DNA of 64,000 bases from Paenibacillus ferrarius. Lineage in GTDB: Bacteria; Bacillota; Bacilli; Paenibacillales; NBRC-103111. Made by a program: the position numbers and the translations under genes. The stretch's first letter is position 1, and every line of letters begins with the position of its first letter. Where the stretch lies: the NCBI RefSeq assembly GCF_002027705.1, contig NZ_MBTG01000073.1, positions 62,001 through 126,000 on the forward strand, given 5' to 3'. Below are positions 26,479-35,319 of the stretch, piece after piece. The notes under the pieces are model-generated. The model searched no databases, had not been told where the DNA came from, and saw nothing but the letters and a program-made list of their open reading frames with translations.

Positions 26479-27905
26479 ATCATCGAAACCTTATGATGAC
26501 GTCCTTGCTCGTCTGCGGCTTCGTCGGCATGTTCAGTGAGACGGCGTTGAATATCGCCATCAGCCATCTGATGGAAGTCTTCCACATATCGGCCTCTGCC
26601 GCGCAATGGCTAACGACAGGCTACCTTCTGACGCTCGGCATCCTTATGCCGATGACCGGATTGTTGCTGCAGTGGTTCACCTCCAGGCAGTTGTTCATCA
26701 TCTCGCTTGTGAGTTCGATAACCGGCACTTTGATTGCGGCGATGGCGTTTGGTTTCGAGATGTTATTGGCAGCCCGTGTTCTGCAGGCAATCGGCATGAG
26801 CCTGCTTCTTCCGCTCTTATTCAATATGATCCTTGTCGCTTATCCGCCAGAGAAGCGAGGCGCGGCGATGGGCTCCGTCGGCCTCGTCATCATGTTCGCG
26901 CCTGCCATCGCCCCCTCCTTATCAGGGCTGCTGATTGAATACTTGTCCTGGCGTTACATATTTTGGTTTTCCTTGCCGTTACTAGGGATAGGCCTGTTAA
27001 TAGGACTGAGGTACTTGGAAAATGCAACGAAGCGTACGAAGCCGCCGATCGATTTGTTGTCTATCGTATTATCCACTATCGGTTTCGGCTCTGTCGTATT
27101 CGGTTTCTCTAAGGCCGGCGAAGCGGAGGCGGGGTGGACAAGCATGGCGGTTACGGTATTCCTTCTGATCGGAATCGTATTCCTTGCGTTGTTCGTGCTT
27201 CGGCAACTAACCATACCTCAGCCATTGCTGAATTTAAACGTCTTCCGGTACCCGATGTTCACAGTGGGGCAATCAATCATTTTGATCGGCATGTTGATTA
27301 TTGTGTCCAGCATGATTATTTTACCCATATATCTGCAGAACAGCTTGAAGTTCTCCGCATTCACAACCGGCCTCCTGCTACTGCCGGGCAGCGCATTGAA
27401 CGGAATCCTCTCCCCTTCGATGGGGCGTTTATTCGATAAGCACGGTCCGAAGCGGCTGGTTATCCCAGGCTTCTTGGTCATTGCGACAACGTTAGGGTTC
27501 TACTGCTGGATAACGGCTTCTTCCTCAGCGGGATGGATCGTCGCCCTTCATATTGGACTGATGGTTGGAATCTCGATGGTGATGATGCCAGCGCAGACGA
27601 ACGCGCTGAACCAGTTGCCGCCTGCTCTGCATCCACACGGCACAGCTGTCATGAGTACGCTTCAACAGGTGACAGGCGCGATCGGAACGGCTATTGCCGT
27701 CAGTCTCTTAGCACGAGGGACGGGTACGCGCTTGCAGGATTCCATGTTGTCGAATTCTCTCGATAGAATGGCCGACGCGATAGCATTCGGCTCCCGGAAC
27801 GCGTTCTTCTTTTCGCTAATCGTCTCGATTATAGGTTTGATTATCGGCATCTTTATCCGGCGGGTTGTTGTTAAGCGCGACGGGATAAGTCATTCAAGCA
27901 TTTGA
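26475..27905 (+). CDS. MFS multidrug efflux transporter, DHA2 (EmrB/QacA) family
   Basis: A 476-residue transporter with 14 predicted membrane helices. The first helix carries SETALNIAISHLMEVFHIS, followed by AAQWLTTGYLLTLGILMPMTG, the DHA2 motif with W and the intracellular loop between helices 2 and 3. The RVLQAIGMSLLLPL block matches motif B and GRLFDKHGPKRLVIPG matches motif A. The start is TTG at 26475 and overlaps the SDR stop (TTGA). GGAGG lies 6 bases upstream. It probably exports a hydrophobic or cationic drug in exchange for protons under MarR control. Confidence 0.92.
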   Translation: MNHRNLMMTSLLVCGFVGMFSETALNIAISHLMEVFHISASAAQWLTTGYLLTLGILMPMTGLLLQWFTSRQLFIISLVSSITGTLIAAMAFGFEMLLAARVLQAIGMSLLLPLLFNMILVAYPPEKRGAAMGSVGLVIMFAPAIAPSLSGLLIEYLSWRYIFWFSLPLLGIGLLIGLRYLENATKRTKPPIDLLSIVLSTIGFGSVVFGFSKAGEAEAGWTSMAVTVFLLIGIVFLALFVLRQLTIPQPLLNLNVFRYPMFTVGQSIILIGMLIIVSSMIILPIYLQNSLKFSAFTTGLLLLPGSALNGILSPSMGRLFDKHGPKRLVIPGFLVIATTLGFYCWITASSSAGWIVALHIGLMVGISMVMMPAQTNALNQLPPALHPHGTAVMSTLQQVTGAIGTAIAVSLLARGTGTRLQDSMLSNSLDRMADAIAFGSRNAFFFSLIVSIIGLIIGIFIRRVVVKRDGISHSSI

Positions 27906-27916
27906 CGCCAGCAAGG

Positions 27917-27947
27917 GGATGAAGAAAGTTCATCCTCTTTTCTTTTT
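27917..27947 (+). terminator. Terminator after the efflux gene
   Basis: GGATGAA/TTCATCC stem with a 5-base loop and a T-rich tail, 12 bases after the stop. Confidence 0.7.
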
Positions 27948-28010
27948 GGCGTGCCCAGTGGCATGCATCTTCTACTCGGTGAAAGTCCCGTCGCGGGAGG
28001 GGCCAAGTCC

Positions 28011-28069
28011 CTCGCAGCTCGTTGTATCGAGAACGAAATCCTGATGCACCTGCGTTCGTTGAAGAAAAC
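28011..28069. repeat. Dispersed structured repeat, copy A
   Basis: This stretch aligns without gaps to 57128-57186 with 10 differences in 59 positions, and with weaker similarity for about 30 more bases. A small hairpin (CTCGTT, 8 bases, AACGA) is kept in both copies. It lies in the 309-base gap between the convergent efflux and LolD-type genes. No ORF is supported here, though the minus strand of both copies would read FFNE.RC.RISF..QRAA. The nature of the element is unknown. Confidence 0.6.
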
Positions 28070-28123
28070 GAGGAAGATTTTTCCCTGCATGACCCCATCG
28101 GAACGGACAAAGACGGGAATGAA

Positions 28124-28159
28124 AAAGGAGCTAAGCGGCTTGTACCGCTTAGCTCCTTT
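28124..28159. terminator. Bidirectional terminator between convergent genes
   Basis: AAAGGAGCTAAGCGG and CCGCTTAGCTCCTTT form a perfect 15-bp stem with a 6-base loop. It lies between the repeat and the end of the minus-strand ABC operon. Confidence 0.8.
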
Positions 28160-28214
28160 GTTTGTGTCCTCCACTGCTGCATTTTTAAGCAGAAGGTGAA
28201 TTTGGAGGCTTGCC

Positions 28215-28892
28215 TTATTTTTTGATAAGTTTCCCATTCTCAAGGAAAAGCACTCGATCACAAAGTGCCAGCACTCGGTCATCATGCGTAACCATAACGG
28301 CGCTTTTTCGCTGATCCTTTACTTGTTTCGCGATCATGCTTACTACATCATGACCTCGAGATGCATCTAAGCTTGCTGTCGGTTCATCTGCGAACAGGAC
28401 AGCTGGGTCATTCATTAAGGCTCTTGCGATAGCGACCCGCTGACGTTCCCCTCCTGAAAGCTTCTCAGGATATGCCGTTCGACGATGAAGTAATCCCATC
28501 TTATCGAGTAACTCTTTTGCTCGTTTGGCAGCCTTCTCCTTGTCCATTCCGGCAAGCTTGGCTACTACCATCAGTTGTTCGTCCACTTTCAAGTAAGGGA
28601 TTAAGTTGGCGCTTTGAAAAATAAATCCGATTTTTCGAAGTCGCATTTCAGAAAGTTCTTGTTTGTTTTTACCAATGATAGATTCTCCATCGAGTAGAAC
28701 ATCCCCACTCGTAGGTTCAAGAAGTGCTCCTGCTATGGACAGAAATGTACTCTTTCCTGAGCCAGAAGGTCCCATTACCGCGACCAGTTCACCTTCGACA
28801 ACCTCAAGATTTAGCTTATCCAAAATCGTTCTTTCGATACCGCCATCCTCAAAAGTCCGTGTAATCTCCTGTAAAACAAGTCTGTTTCTCAT
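28215..28892 (-). CDS. ABC transporter ATP-binding protein, LolD/MacB type
   Basis: A 225-residue nucleotide-binding subunit. Walker A GPSGSGKST, Q-loop near IGFIFQSANLIPYL, signature LSGGERQRVAIARAL, Walker B VLFADEPTASLD and the H-loop VMVTHDD are intact. This subfamily pairs with FtsX-like permeases, not with importers. It overlaps the permease gene by 4 bases (ATGA), so the two are translationally coupled. The system probably extrudes a peptide, lipid or drug, or controls an envelope enzyme; the substrate is not visible. Confidence 0.93.
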   Translation of the reverse strand: MRNRLVLQEITRTFEDGGIERTILDKLNLEVVEGELVAVMGPSGSGKSTFLSIAGALLEPTSGDVLLDGESIIGKNKQELSEMRLRKIGFIFQSANLIPYLKVDEQLMVVAKLAGMDKEKAAKRAKELLDKMGLLHRRTAYPEKLSGGERQRVAIARALMNDPAVLFADEPTASLDASRGHDVVSMIAKQVKDQRKSAVMVTHDDRVLALCDRVLFLENGKLIKK

Positions 28893-30013
28893 GCTGCTGT
28901 CCTCCCTATCGCATCCAAAGCGTCAATTTTGGCGACCTTCCACACCGAAAATAGCGACCCGGCCAGAGACATTGCTACAAAGGACAAGCAAGTAAGTGCC
29001 AAGGTGGAGAAGCCTAATTGAAATGGCATAGAACTTGGCAATACAGCCTCAAACAATTGTACCAGCAGGACGCTAATGACCAAACTGCCGACTGATAAGA
29101 GCAAAACTTGCATCGTCACACTCCTAGCTAAATAGGCAGTACGTGTACCGATGGCTTTCAAAATACCAAATTGACTGGTTTTCTGGATCGTAATGACATA
29201 AAAGAATACTGCCAATACAAAAGCAGAAATAACAAACAAAAATACAATCATCATCATAAGAGAGCCTTGCTCTTCTTTGTATCCAGGAATCGCTGATACT
29301 GCCTCAGACTTCGTAATAACCTCTGTATTGGGCAGCGCGGCCTGAAGATCCTTAACTTTCTCGTTCGAGTCTTTAATGGCAATCGCATTGTAAACTTGAT
29401 TATCTGCTGATTTAGTTCCTTGACGAGTAAGTGTCTTCGCCTGGAGATTAAGCCAGTCCTGTTTATTAAGAAAAACAGCCGGTGTATGACTGAATGACTC
29501 GTTCTTCACAAATCCGTTTACAGTCCATTTTGTTCCTGTAGCTTGATCGGCAATGATTGTGCCTATTTTGACTCCAGAAGCAGACAGCTTTTGATCAACG
29601 AGAACTTGTCCGCTTATCTGATCTGAAAGGGACGAACCTTCTGTTACTGTTGGCGCTAGCCAGCCATCGAGATTGACCGCGAGCAGTGTGACATCAATCT
29701 TCTCCGTACGATCAGATGGAATAATCGTTGTCATTTTTACACCAAGCGGCTCTGCATGCTCTTTTCCCACGATTAATCCAGCCTTTTCAAGTTGATTCTG
29801 ATCGATCTGAGACCTAGTGAAGCGGTGATTAGAATCCTGTTCCAAGACAAAATGAGTTGCAGCCATATTCTTAACGGAAGCCGCGTTATCATAGGCAAGC
29901 CCCTGTGCAAGACCAGTGACAAACAGAACAAGAAATGAAACAAGCACCATAATTGTAGCGATTAACGTATACCGGGCCTTAGCAAACCTCATTTCTCGAA
30001 TAGCTAAATACAT
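28889..30013 (-). CDS. FtsX/MacB-like ABC transporter permease
   Basis: A 374-residue permease with the FtsX-family plan. There is one N-terminal membrane helix (about 15-38), a large extracytoplasmic MacB_PCD-like domain (about 40-245), then three C-terminal helices with MQVLLLSVGSLVISVLLVQLFEAVLP. The start at 30013 follows GGAGGG on the minus strand; a longer frame to 30067 lacks such a site. It is the first gene of a two-gene operon with the LolD-type ATPase. A possible TATACT -10 lies upstream on the minus strand, in the region shared with germination operon 1. Confidence 0.9.
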   Translation of the reverse strand: MYLAIREMRFAKARYTLIATIMVLVSFLVLFVTGLAQGLAYDNAASVKNMAATHFVLEQDSNHRFTRSQIDQNQLEKAGLIVGKEHAEPLGVKMTTIIPSDRTEKIDVTLLAVNLDGWLAPTVTEGSSLSDQISGQVLVDQKLSASGVKIGTIIADQATGTKWTVNGFVKNESFSHTPAVFLNKQDWLNLQAKTLTRQGTKSADNQVYNAIAIKDSNEKVKDLQAALPNTEVITKSEAVSAIPGYKEEQGSLMMMIVFLFVISAFVLAVFFYVITIQKTSQFGILKAIGTRTAYLARSVTMQVLLLSVGSLVISVLLVQLFEAVLPSSMPFQLGFSTLALTCLSFVAMSLAGSLFSVWKVAKIDALDAIGRTAA

Positions 30014-30160
30014 GTTGCTTCCCTCCTTCGTAATATCCAAAGTATAGATATTGAAAATGAACGGCAAATGAACAGCATGTTACAAGTGAATCTACGTTGG
30101 ATAATGTTGATTATACTGGGTAAATTAATGAAAATTGGTTTGAGTGTGGGTGGAGCAGGA

Positions 30161-31687
30161 ATGAGGAATCTATTAAGAAAACTGATTTCGAAGGGCATGG
30201 AAGAAAAAAGACCATTAATGGAAACGGAAGTTTTCCCTTCTTTGCCCCCCAATATGGCATACATTCAAAACCAGTTGTTCCATTCGAGTGATCTGAAGTG
30301 GCGGAGCATTAGGTTTAATCAATTGGAGGGTCTTATCATCTTTTTGGAATCACTCTCTGACCAACAGAGAATTCAAAAAGAAATCCTTAAGCCCATAGAA
30401 GAAAAAAAAGAAGGAACCGTAGATGAACTCGTTACTTCGATGGAGATTACGAAGAAAACGGATCTGAATGAGGTATCTCAGGCCTTAGTTCAAGGGAATT
30501 GCGCTTTGTTTTTCGAAGGTATCGCAGAAGCTTTTATTTTCGATGTAGCAGCAGTTAATAAACGGAATATATCAGAGCCAGTGAACGAAGCTGTCGTTCG
30601 CGGCGCACATGATGGTTTTATAGAGAACCTCATCACGAATCTTTATTTGGTTCGTAAGCGCGTTGAGAATACGAACCTGGTCGTTCGTTATTACAAGGTC
30701 GGAAAGGCAACCAAAACCAAATTAGCTCTGCTTTATATGCAGGATCTGGCGAATCAGGATCTGGTCCAAGAAGTGGATCACAGACTTAGTTCTATTGCGA
30801 TGGACACCGTGATCGCACCTGGATACATTGCCGAATGGATTGAAGATAACTCTTTTTCTCTCTTTCCACAAATCTTATTTACGGAAAGACCGGATCGGGC
30901 GGTAGCCCATCTCATGGAAGGCCGTGTTGTTATTTTATCGGATGGAGATCCGTCCGCGCTTATTTTGCCTGTGACTTTTTTTGCCTTTTATCAAAGCCCA
31001 GATGATTATCACAGCAGGTGGATTGTCGGATCGTTCATTCGATTGATTCGTCTGGTGAGCTTCATCATTGCCTCTCTAGGACCTGCTTTATATATTGCGA
31101 TTATTGGCTTCCATCCGGAAATTCTTCCTTCAAATATGATATATACCGTCAAAAGCAGTATTGATAGAGTGCCATTTCCACCGATCGTGGAGGCTCTTTT
31201 TATGCAGATTGCTTTAGAGGTACTGCGTGAAGCAGCAATTCGGCTGCCGAGCCGAATCGGTCAAACCGTAAGTATTGTTGGCGGCTTGGTCATCGGTGAT
31301 TCTGTCGTGCGGGCCGGATTAGTTTCCTATCCTATGGTCATCGTTGTTGCCTTAACCGCTATTGCGTCGTTTGTTGCCCCGTCAAGCGAAATAAGTACGG
31401 CCACTCGCATTCTGGGCTTTCCGCTTATGATCTTGGCCGCGATGTTTGGTTTAATCGGTATCACGTTTGGCCTTCTTTTCATCTTAATCCACTTATGTAA
31501 ATTAGAAAGCTTTGGTACAGCCTATTTCGCGCCTGTTATGCCGCTTCGAATCAAAGATATGAAGGATGCACTAACACGCTTTCCAATCTGGAGCTTGAAT
31601 CAGCGCCCTCATGACCCGCATCCAAGTAAGTTAAATCAAGTGAAAAATCCAAGGGGGTGGGAACATGATGATTCCGGAAAAGAGTAG
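30161..31687 (+). CDS. Spore germination protein, GerA family (operon 1, A subunit)
   Basis: A 508-residue integral membrane protein of the GerAA/GerKA family. It has a long hydrophilic N-terminal domain (to about residue 280) and about five membrane helices near the C-terminus. Family motifs include YIAEWIEDNSFSLFPQILFTERPDRAVAHLMEGRVVIL and the helix block LPSRIGQTVSIVGGLVIGDSVVRAGLVS. In spores this subunit forms a nutrient-gated ion channel with the B and C subunits in the inner membrane. ATG 30161 with TGGAGCAGGA upstream is preferred over ATG 30068. It overlaps the B gene by 23 bases. Confidence 0.92.
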   Translation: MRNLLRKLISKGMEEKRPLMETEVFPSLPPNMAYIQNQLFHSSDLKWRSIRFNQLEGLIIFLESLSDQQRIQKEILKPIEEKKEGTVDELVTSMEITKKTDLNEVSQALVQGNCALFFEGIAEAFIFDVAAVNKRNISEPVNEAVVRGAHDGFIENLITNLYLVRKRVENTNLVVRYYKVGKATKTKLALLYMQDLANQDLVQEVDHRLSSIAMDTVIAPGYIAEWIEDNSFSLFPQILFTERPDRAVAHLMEGRVVILSDGDPSALILPVTFFAFYQSPDDYHSRWIVGSFIRLIRLVSFIIASLGPALYIAIIGFHPEILPSNMIYTVKSSIDRVPFPPIVEALFMQIALEVLREAAIRLPSRIGQTVSIVGGLVIGDSVVRAGLVSYPMVIVVALTAIASFVAPSSEISTATRILGFPLMILAAMFGLIGITFGLLFILIHLCKLESFGTAYFAPVMPLRIKDMKDALTRFPIWSLNQRPHDPHPSKLNQVKNPRGWEHDDSGKE

Positions 31688-32753
31688 AATTACTCAAAGG
31701 CAGCTCATGTTTTTTGTCATCCAATCACAGGTGGGGGTCGGCATTTTATCTCTTCCTCATAACATGCAGGCTATAGCCAAGGGAGGCGGGTGGATTTCAA
31801 CATTAATTGCCGGGCTGGGCGTACAAGTGATTATATTGATTCTATGGGCTCTTTGCAGACGGTTTCCTTCCGATACGATATTCAGCTTCTTACCGAAAAT
31901 CGCTGGCAAACTTATTGGGAATCTGCTTGGCCTTGTGTATATTGGCTATTTTCTATTTTCAGCGGGAAAGGTTTTAACCTTATTTGCCGATGTCATAGGA
32001 AAATGGGTTCTCCAAAGTACGCCAAGATGGGCATTATTAATTCTCACCCTCCTCACTTGTATATATTTGGTTAAGGAAAATATTCGAGTGATAGCCAGAC
32101 TGTTTGTCATTTCTTCGTTGACGATCATTGTAATGGTACTACTATCCTTGATGGGTTATGTCAATATGAATATCGATTATATATTTCCTATAATGGAATC
32201 TGGATGGGGGAAAATCTTCGAAGCTGCGAACGAGGCGTTGTTTCCTTTAATCGGGTATGAAGTGATATTGGTGATCTATCCTTTTGTAGAAGGGACAAAC
32301 GGGGAGAAATTAAAGGCAGCATCTTTGGGGAATCTGGTGATTACCCTTTTTTACTCATTTGAGGTGTTTACTAGTTTAGTCATCTTCAGCCCGTCGGTCA
32401 TGCCCGCGATTGAGGAACCTCTGCTCTATATGCTGAAAGGATTTTCTTTCCAACTCATTCAACGAATCGATTTAATCTTTCTATCTTTATGGGTTTTTAT
32501 TGCTAGTACGGCTATTGTCTCTTGGTTATTTATGGCGACAACTGGATTGGGTCGTCTCTTTCACGGGGGGGAACATAAAAAGGCAGTCCCCTATGCCGCG
32601 ATCATTATCTTTATTCTGGCTATGATTGCTCAGGACCCATCGATCACTGCCCTTATCGATCGAATCATTAGGATGTCTCATTATGTCCTGGTGATTGGGC
32701 TTCCTTTGATCCTGCTCATCTTCTCGTATTTTACAAGAACAAGGAGAGTGTAA
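31665..32753 (+). CDS. Spore germination protein, GerB family endospore permease (operon 1)
   Basis: A 362-residue APC-superfamily-like protein with about ten membrane helices. It opens with ITQRQLMFFVIQSQVGVGILSLPHNM, characteristic of GerAB/GerKB proteins, which bind the nutrient germinant. AAGGGGGTGGG precedes ATG 31665. It overlaps the A gene and is 5 bases from the C gene, giving the common A-B-C order. Operons of this kind are normally transcribed late in the forespore from sigma-G promoters. No convincing sigma-G site was found here. Confidence 0.92.
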   Translation: MMIPEKSRITQRQLMFFVIQSQVGVGILSLPHNMQAIAKGGGWISTLIAGLGVQVIILILWALCRRFPSDTIFSFLPKIAGKLIGNLLGLVYIGYFLFSAGKVLTLFADVIGKWVLQSTPRWALLILTLLTCIYLVKENIRVIARLFVISSLTIIVMVLLSLMGYVNMNIDYIFPIMESGWGKIFEAANEALFPLIGYEVILVIYPFVEGTNGEKLKAASLGNLVITLFYSFEVFTSLVIFSPSVMPAIEEPLLYMLKGFSFQLIQRIDLIFLSLWVFIASTAIVSWLFMATTGLGRLFHGGEHKKAVPYAAIIIFILAMIAQDPSITALIDRIIRMSHYVLVIGLPLILLIFSYFTRTRRV

Positions 32754-32758
32754 GTCGG

Positions 32759-33871
32759 ATGAAAAAGTGTTTCTTTTCAATCACGGTTATTTTTATTCTC
32801 TTATGGATGACCGGGTGTTGGGATCAAGATCTTTTAAAAAATGCTCGTTTGCTTTATGGAACAGGGTTTGATCTCGCACCCGATGGAAAGCTTCTCTCCA
32901 CCTTTGTCATACGGGACATGGCTGGAATCGAACAACAGAGTCCTAAAAACGATATTATTTATACAGATAGTAATACGACACTGGAAGGCCGTGATAAAAT
33001 AGATGATAAAATATCCCGGTTTCTTCGAGCTTACAGAAATCGGATCATTCTTATTGGAGAGGAACAAGCCAAACAAGATATTTATCCGATTCTTGATAAT
33101 ATTTACCGCGATCCGAAGAGCGCTCTAAATGCGAGGATCGGAGTGGTGAAAGGGAAGGCGTCAGACTTGCTTTCCCTTAAAAAAGTAGGGAATGTCTTAA
33201 TTGAAGAAGAAATTGATGAATTGATTAAGAGCAAAGAATTGACGACAAGCGTTCCCAAAGTGACCGTAGAAACGATTTATCCTGTGATAAAGGACTCTGG
33301 AGAAGACTTTGTTCTTCCATACCTCATCAAAAATGGGAAACGAGTGGACGTTTCGCAAAGCGCCATGTTTCATAAACGTCAATTTACAGGGATACTAAGT
33401 TCAGATGAATCTACCATGTATTTATTGATGAAAGACGACAAGGGAAAAGTGGCGAGATTCACCCGAAAAATAAGTAAAGGTCAGAACGGTTATGATTTTT
33501 TGACATTTAATATTAATAAATCGAAGCGAAAAATGAAAATACAGGCTCAATCAGGCGATCAAATTACGGTTATGCTGGATTTAAAATGGAAGGTGAGTAT
33601 CGTAGAATACCCGAAAAGTCACTTAGATGATAAAGAAGTGGTTGCTCAATTAAATCAGTTACTTTCTAAAGAGATGAATTTCTTGATAAATGAAACGATA
33701 AAAAAAATGCAAAATGCCCGCTGTGATGGACTAGGTATCGGCAGAAAACTCAGGGCGTTCCATCCCGATAGTTGGAAGAAACAAAAGGAAGACTGGGGGA
33801 GCAACTATCAAAAAGTGCATTTTGTTCCTAATATTCAGGTAGAAATTACGAAGAAAGGGATAGTAAACTAA
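32759..33871 (+). CDS. Spore germination lipoprotein, Ger(x)C family (operon 1)
   Basis: A 370-residue lipoprotein. The signal peptide ends in the lipobox MTGC followed by WDQ, typical of GerAC proteins. The body carries the family pattern LLYGTGFDLAPDGKLLSTFVIRDMAG and, near the C-terminus, INETIKKMQNARCDGLGIGRKLRAFHPDSW. It completes the tripartite germinant receptor encoded by the two genes upstream. The ligand of the receptor cannot be told from sequence. Confidence 0.92.
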   Translation: MKKCFFSITVIFILLWMTGCWDQDLLKNARLLYGTGFDLAPDGKLLSTFVIRDMAGIEQQSPKNDIIYTDSNTTLEGRDKIDDKISRFLRAYRNRIILIGEEQAKQDIYPILDNIYRDPKSALNARIGVVKGKASDLLSLKKVGNVLIEEEIDELIKSKELTTSVPKVTVETIYPVIKDSGEDFVLPYLIKNGKRVDVSQSAMFHKRQFTGILSSDESTMYLLMKDDKGKVARFTRKISKGQNGYDFLTFNINKSKRKMKIQAQSGDQITVMLDLKWKVSIVEYPKSHLDDKEVVAQLNQLLSKEMNFLINETIKKMQNARCDGLGIGRKLRAFHPDSWKKQKEDWGSNYQKVHFVPNIQVEITKKGIVN

Positions 33872-33911
33872 GCTTACTTTGCATGTGCGCCCAGAATGGG
33901 CGGCTAAGCTT
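33870..33911. terminator. Hairpin between convergent gerC and SRPBCC genes
   Basis: AAGCTTA/TAAGCTT outer arms, with an inner GCCCA-GAA-TGGGC hairpin (33889-33901). No long T-run follows, so termination is likely but not certain. Confidence 0.5.
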
Positions 33912-33922
33912 TCGTAAAATCA

Positions 33923-34351
33923 TTAAAACTTACGTTTATGATAGGGGATACCATCGCCATCTTCACAATAGGATTTGAGACTATAAAGGAAAATAGCCCA
34001 GTTGTAGTTACAGGAGCGATAAAATGGCGTTACTTCTTTCCAGTTCATATGACGCAAAGTAATAAAAGACTTCCCGTTCTTCTCTTGAATATCAAAGGAA
34101 ATAATCGTACCAATCCATTCTGGATCTGAATCTATACACTGCCAAACGATTTTTTTATTAGTGATCAATTCCTCTATTCTCATCTTAGTTATGTCATTGC
34201 TGCCAAATCGAAATTCATTAATAAAGCCAATCTGATTATTAATAATGAGTTCATTGGTCCATATTTCGGACAGTCCTTCAGCGGTGGTTAAAGTTGCATA
34301 CACCTTCGACGCTGGAACATGTACGGTTTGCAAGTGCTCGATATTTGCCAT
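33923..34351 (-). CDS. SRPBCC (AHSA1/START-like) domain protein
   Basis: A 142-residue single-domain protein of the Bet v 1-like fold. The start HVPASKVYATLTTAEGLSEIWTNEL and the middle FRFGSNDITKMRIEELITNKKIVWQC are typical of the AHSA1 branch. The late helix is YNWAIFLYSLKSYCEDGDG. Such proteins bind hydrophobic ligands in a cavity; the ligand is unknown. It is monocistronic, convergent with the germination operon and divergent from the XRE-cupin gene. Confidence 0.85.
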   Translation of the reverse strand: MANIEHLQTVHVPASKVYATLTTAEGLSEIWTNELIINNQIGFINEFRFGSNDITKMRIEELITNKKIVWQCIDSDPEWIGTIISFDIQEKNGKSFITLRHMNWKEVTPFYRSCNYNWAIFLYSLKSYCEDGDGIPYHKRKF

Positions 34352-34532
34352 GTCTTACTCCCTTCTAACTGCAATAATTTATGCTTGGTACTTATGATAA
34401 CATATGATGAAACTAATAGTTTCTTTTGGATTGCTATGTTGCTTCCGACGTACGAGGTTTCGGGAGGAATGGAAAAAAGTCCAGATAAACAATATACTAG
34501 CTATAAATGTTTTTTGTTGAGGTGAATATCAA

Positions 34533-35099
34533 GTGAGTGAAATCGATGAATCAAAACAAATTGTATTACAAGTCGGCGGTGCCTTGAAAAAGTACAGAAA
34601 AGAAAAAAACATGAGCTTAGACGACTTAGCGGAATTAACGGGTGTAAGCAAACTTACTCTGGGGAATATCGAACGTGGTGAGACAAATCCAACTTTGGCG
34701 ATTATATGGAAAATTTCCAAAGGCTTATCTTTACCGCTATTGGCTTTGTTCAAATCAGAAGACCCTGTTAGTTTGTATCGAGCAGGCGAAGGACTGCGGT
34801 TTTCTAATGATCAAAAAAATTGGATCATTGAGCCAGTCTTTAAAAACGCAAGTAGCGATATTGAAATGTGTCGGGCTTACTTACAGCCAAATAGCTCGTA
34901 TCACCCTGAAGGACATCATGTGAATACAACTGAAATTGCGACAGTAATGACTGGTTCCATTGAAATTCAAGTCAATGGAGAGACTTACACATTGAATCAA
35001 TATGATACGATCAGTTTTCGTGCAGATTGTCCTCACTCTTATACCAATCATACGAATAGCGAAACAGTGCTCCATATATCCTTAAAGTATGGTTTCTAA
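34533..35099 (+). CDS. XRE-family regulator with C-terminal cupin domain
   Basis: A 188-residue regulator. Residues about 15-70 form an XRE helix-turn-helix (LAELTGVSKLTLGNIERGETNPTLAIIWKISKGL). Residues about 110-185 form a small cupin barrel (SSYHPEGHHVNTTEIATVMTG and FRADCPHSYTNH). The GTG start is decided by GAGGTG 8 bases upstream. A strong terminator follows the gene and the next gene, a CynX-type transporter, has its own promoter. This pairing with a transporter is common, and the cupin probably senses the transported compound or a related metabolite. Confidence 0.9.
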   Translation: MSEIDESKQIVLQVGGALKKYRKEKNMSLDDLAELTGVSKLTLGNIERGETNPTLAIIWKISKGLSLPLLALFKSEDPVSLYRAGEGLRFSNDQKNWIIEPVFKNASSDIEMCRAYLQPNSSYHPEGHHVNTTEIATVMTGSIEIQVNGETYTLNQYDTISFRADCPHSYTNHTNSETVLHISLKYGF

Positions 35100-35126
35100 A
35101 AAGCCGAAAAAATTCCACTTCCTACA

Positions 35127-35171
35127 TACAACTCCGAATTCCATGACGGGAATTCGGAGTTGTATTTTTGT
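35127..35171 (+). terminator. Strong terminator after the XRE-cupin gene
   Basis: TACAACTCCGAATTCC and GGAATTCGGAGTTGTA form a perfect 16-bp stem with a 6-base loop and a T-rich tail. Confidence 0.9.
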
Positions 35172-35206
35172 TTTTAGATGAATTCAGGTATTTTATAAAA
35201 TACTTA

Positions 35207-35235
35207 TTGATAAAAATAGTATACTATAATATACT
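35207..35235 (+). promoter_or_regulatory. Candidate promoter of the CynX-type transporter gene
   Basis: TTGATA, 17 bases, TATACT, about 85 bases before the start. The region is very AT-rich and contains the palindrome AGTATACT, a possible operator for the XRE-cupin regulator. Confidence 0.55.
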
Positions 35236-35319
35236 TTTGTTGTTCGCGCGAATGTTATATTATAGTTTGTCAATCAGCAAGAAATAAATACGTATGAATT
35301 CAGGAAGGAGAAACGAAGA

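Noticed and set aside
27950..28110. Group II intron fragment, suggested by a GGTGAAAGTCC-like motif in front of repeat copy A
   Set aside because: No domain V/VI structure, no reverse transcriptase gene or remnant, and copy B at 57128 lacks the motif. The shared part of the two copies is outside it.
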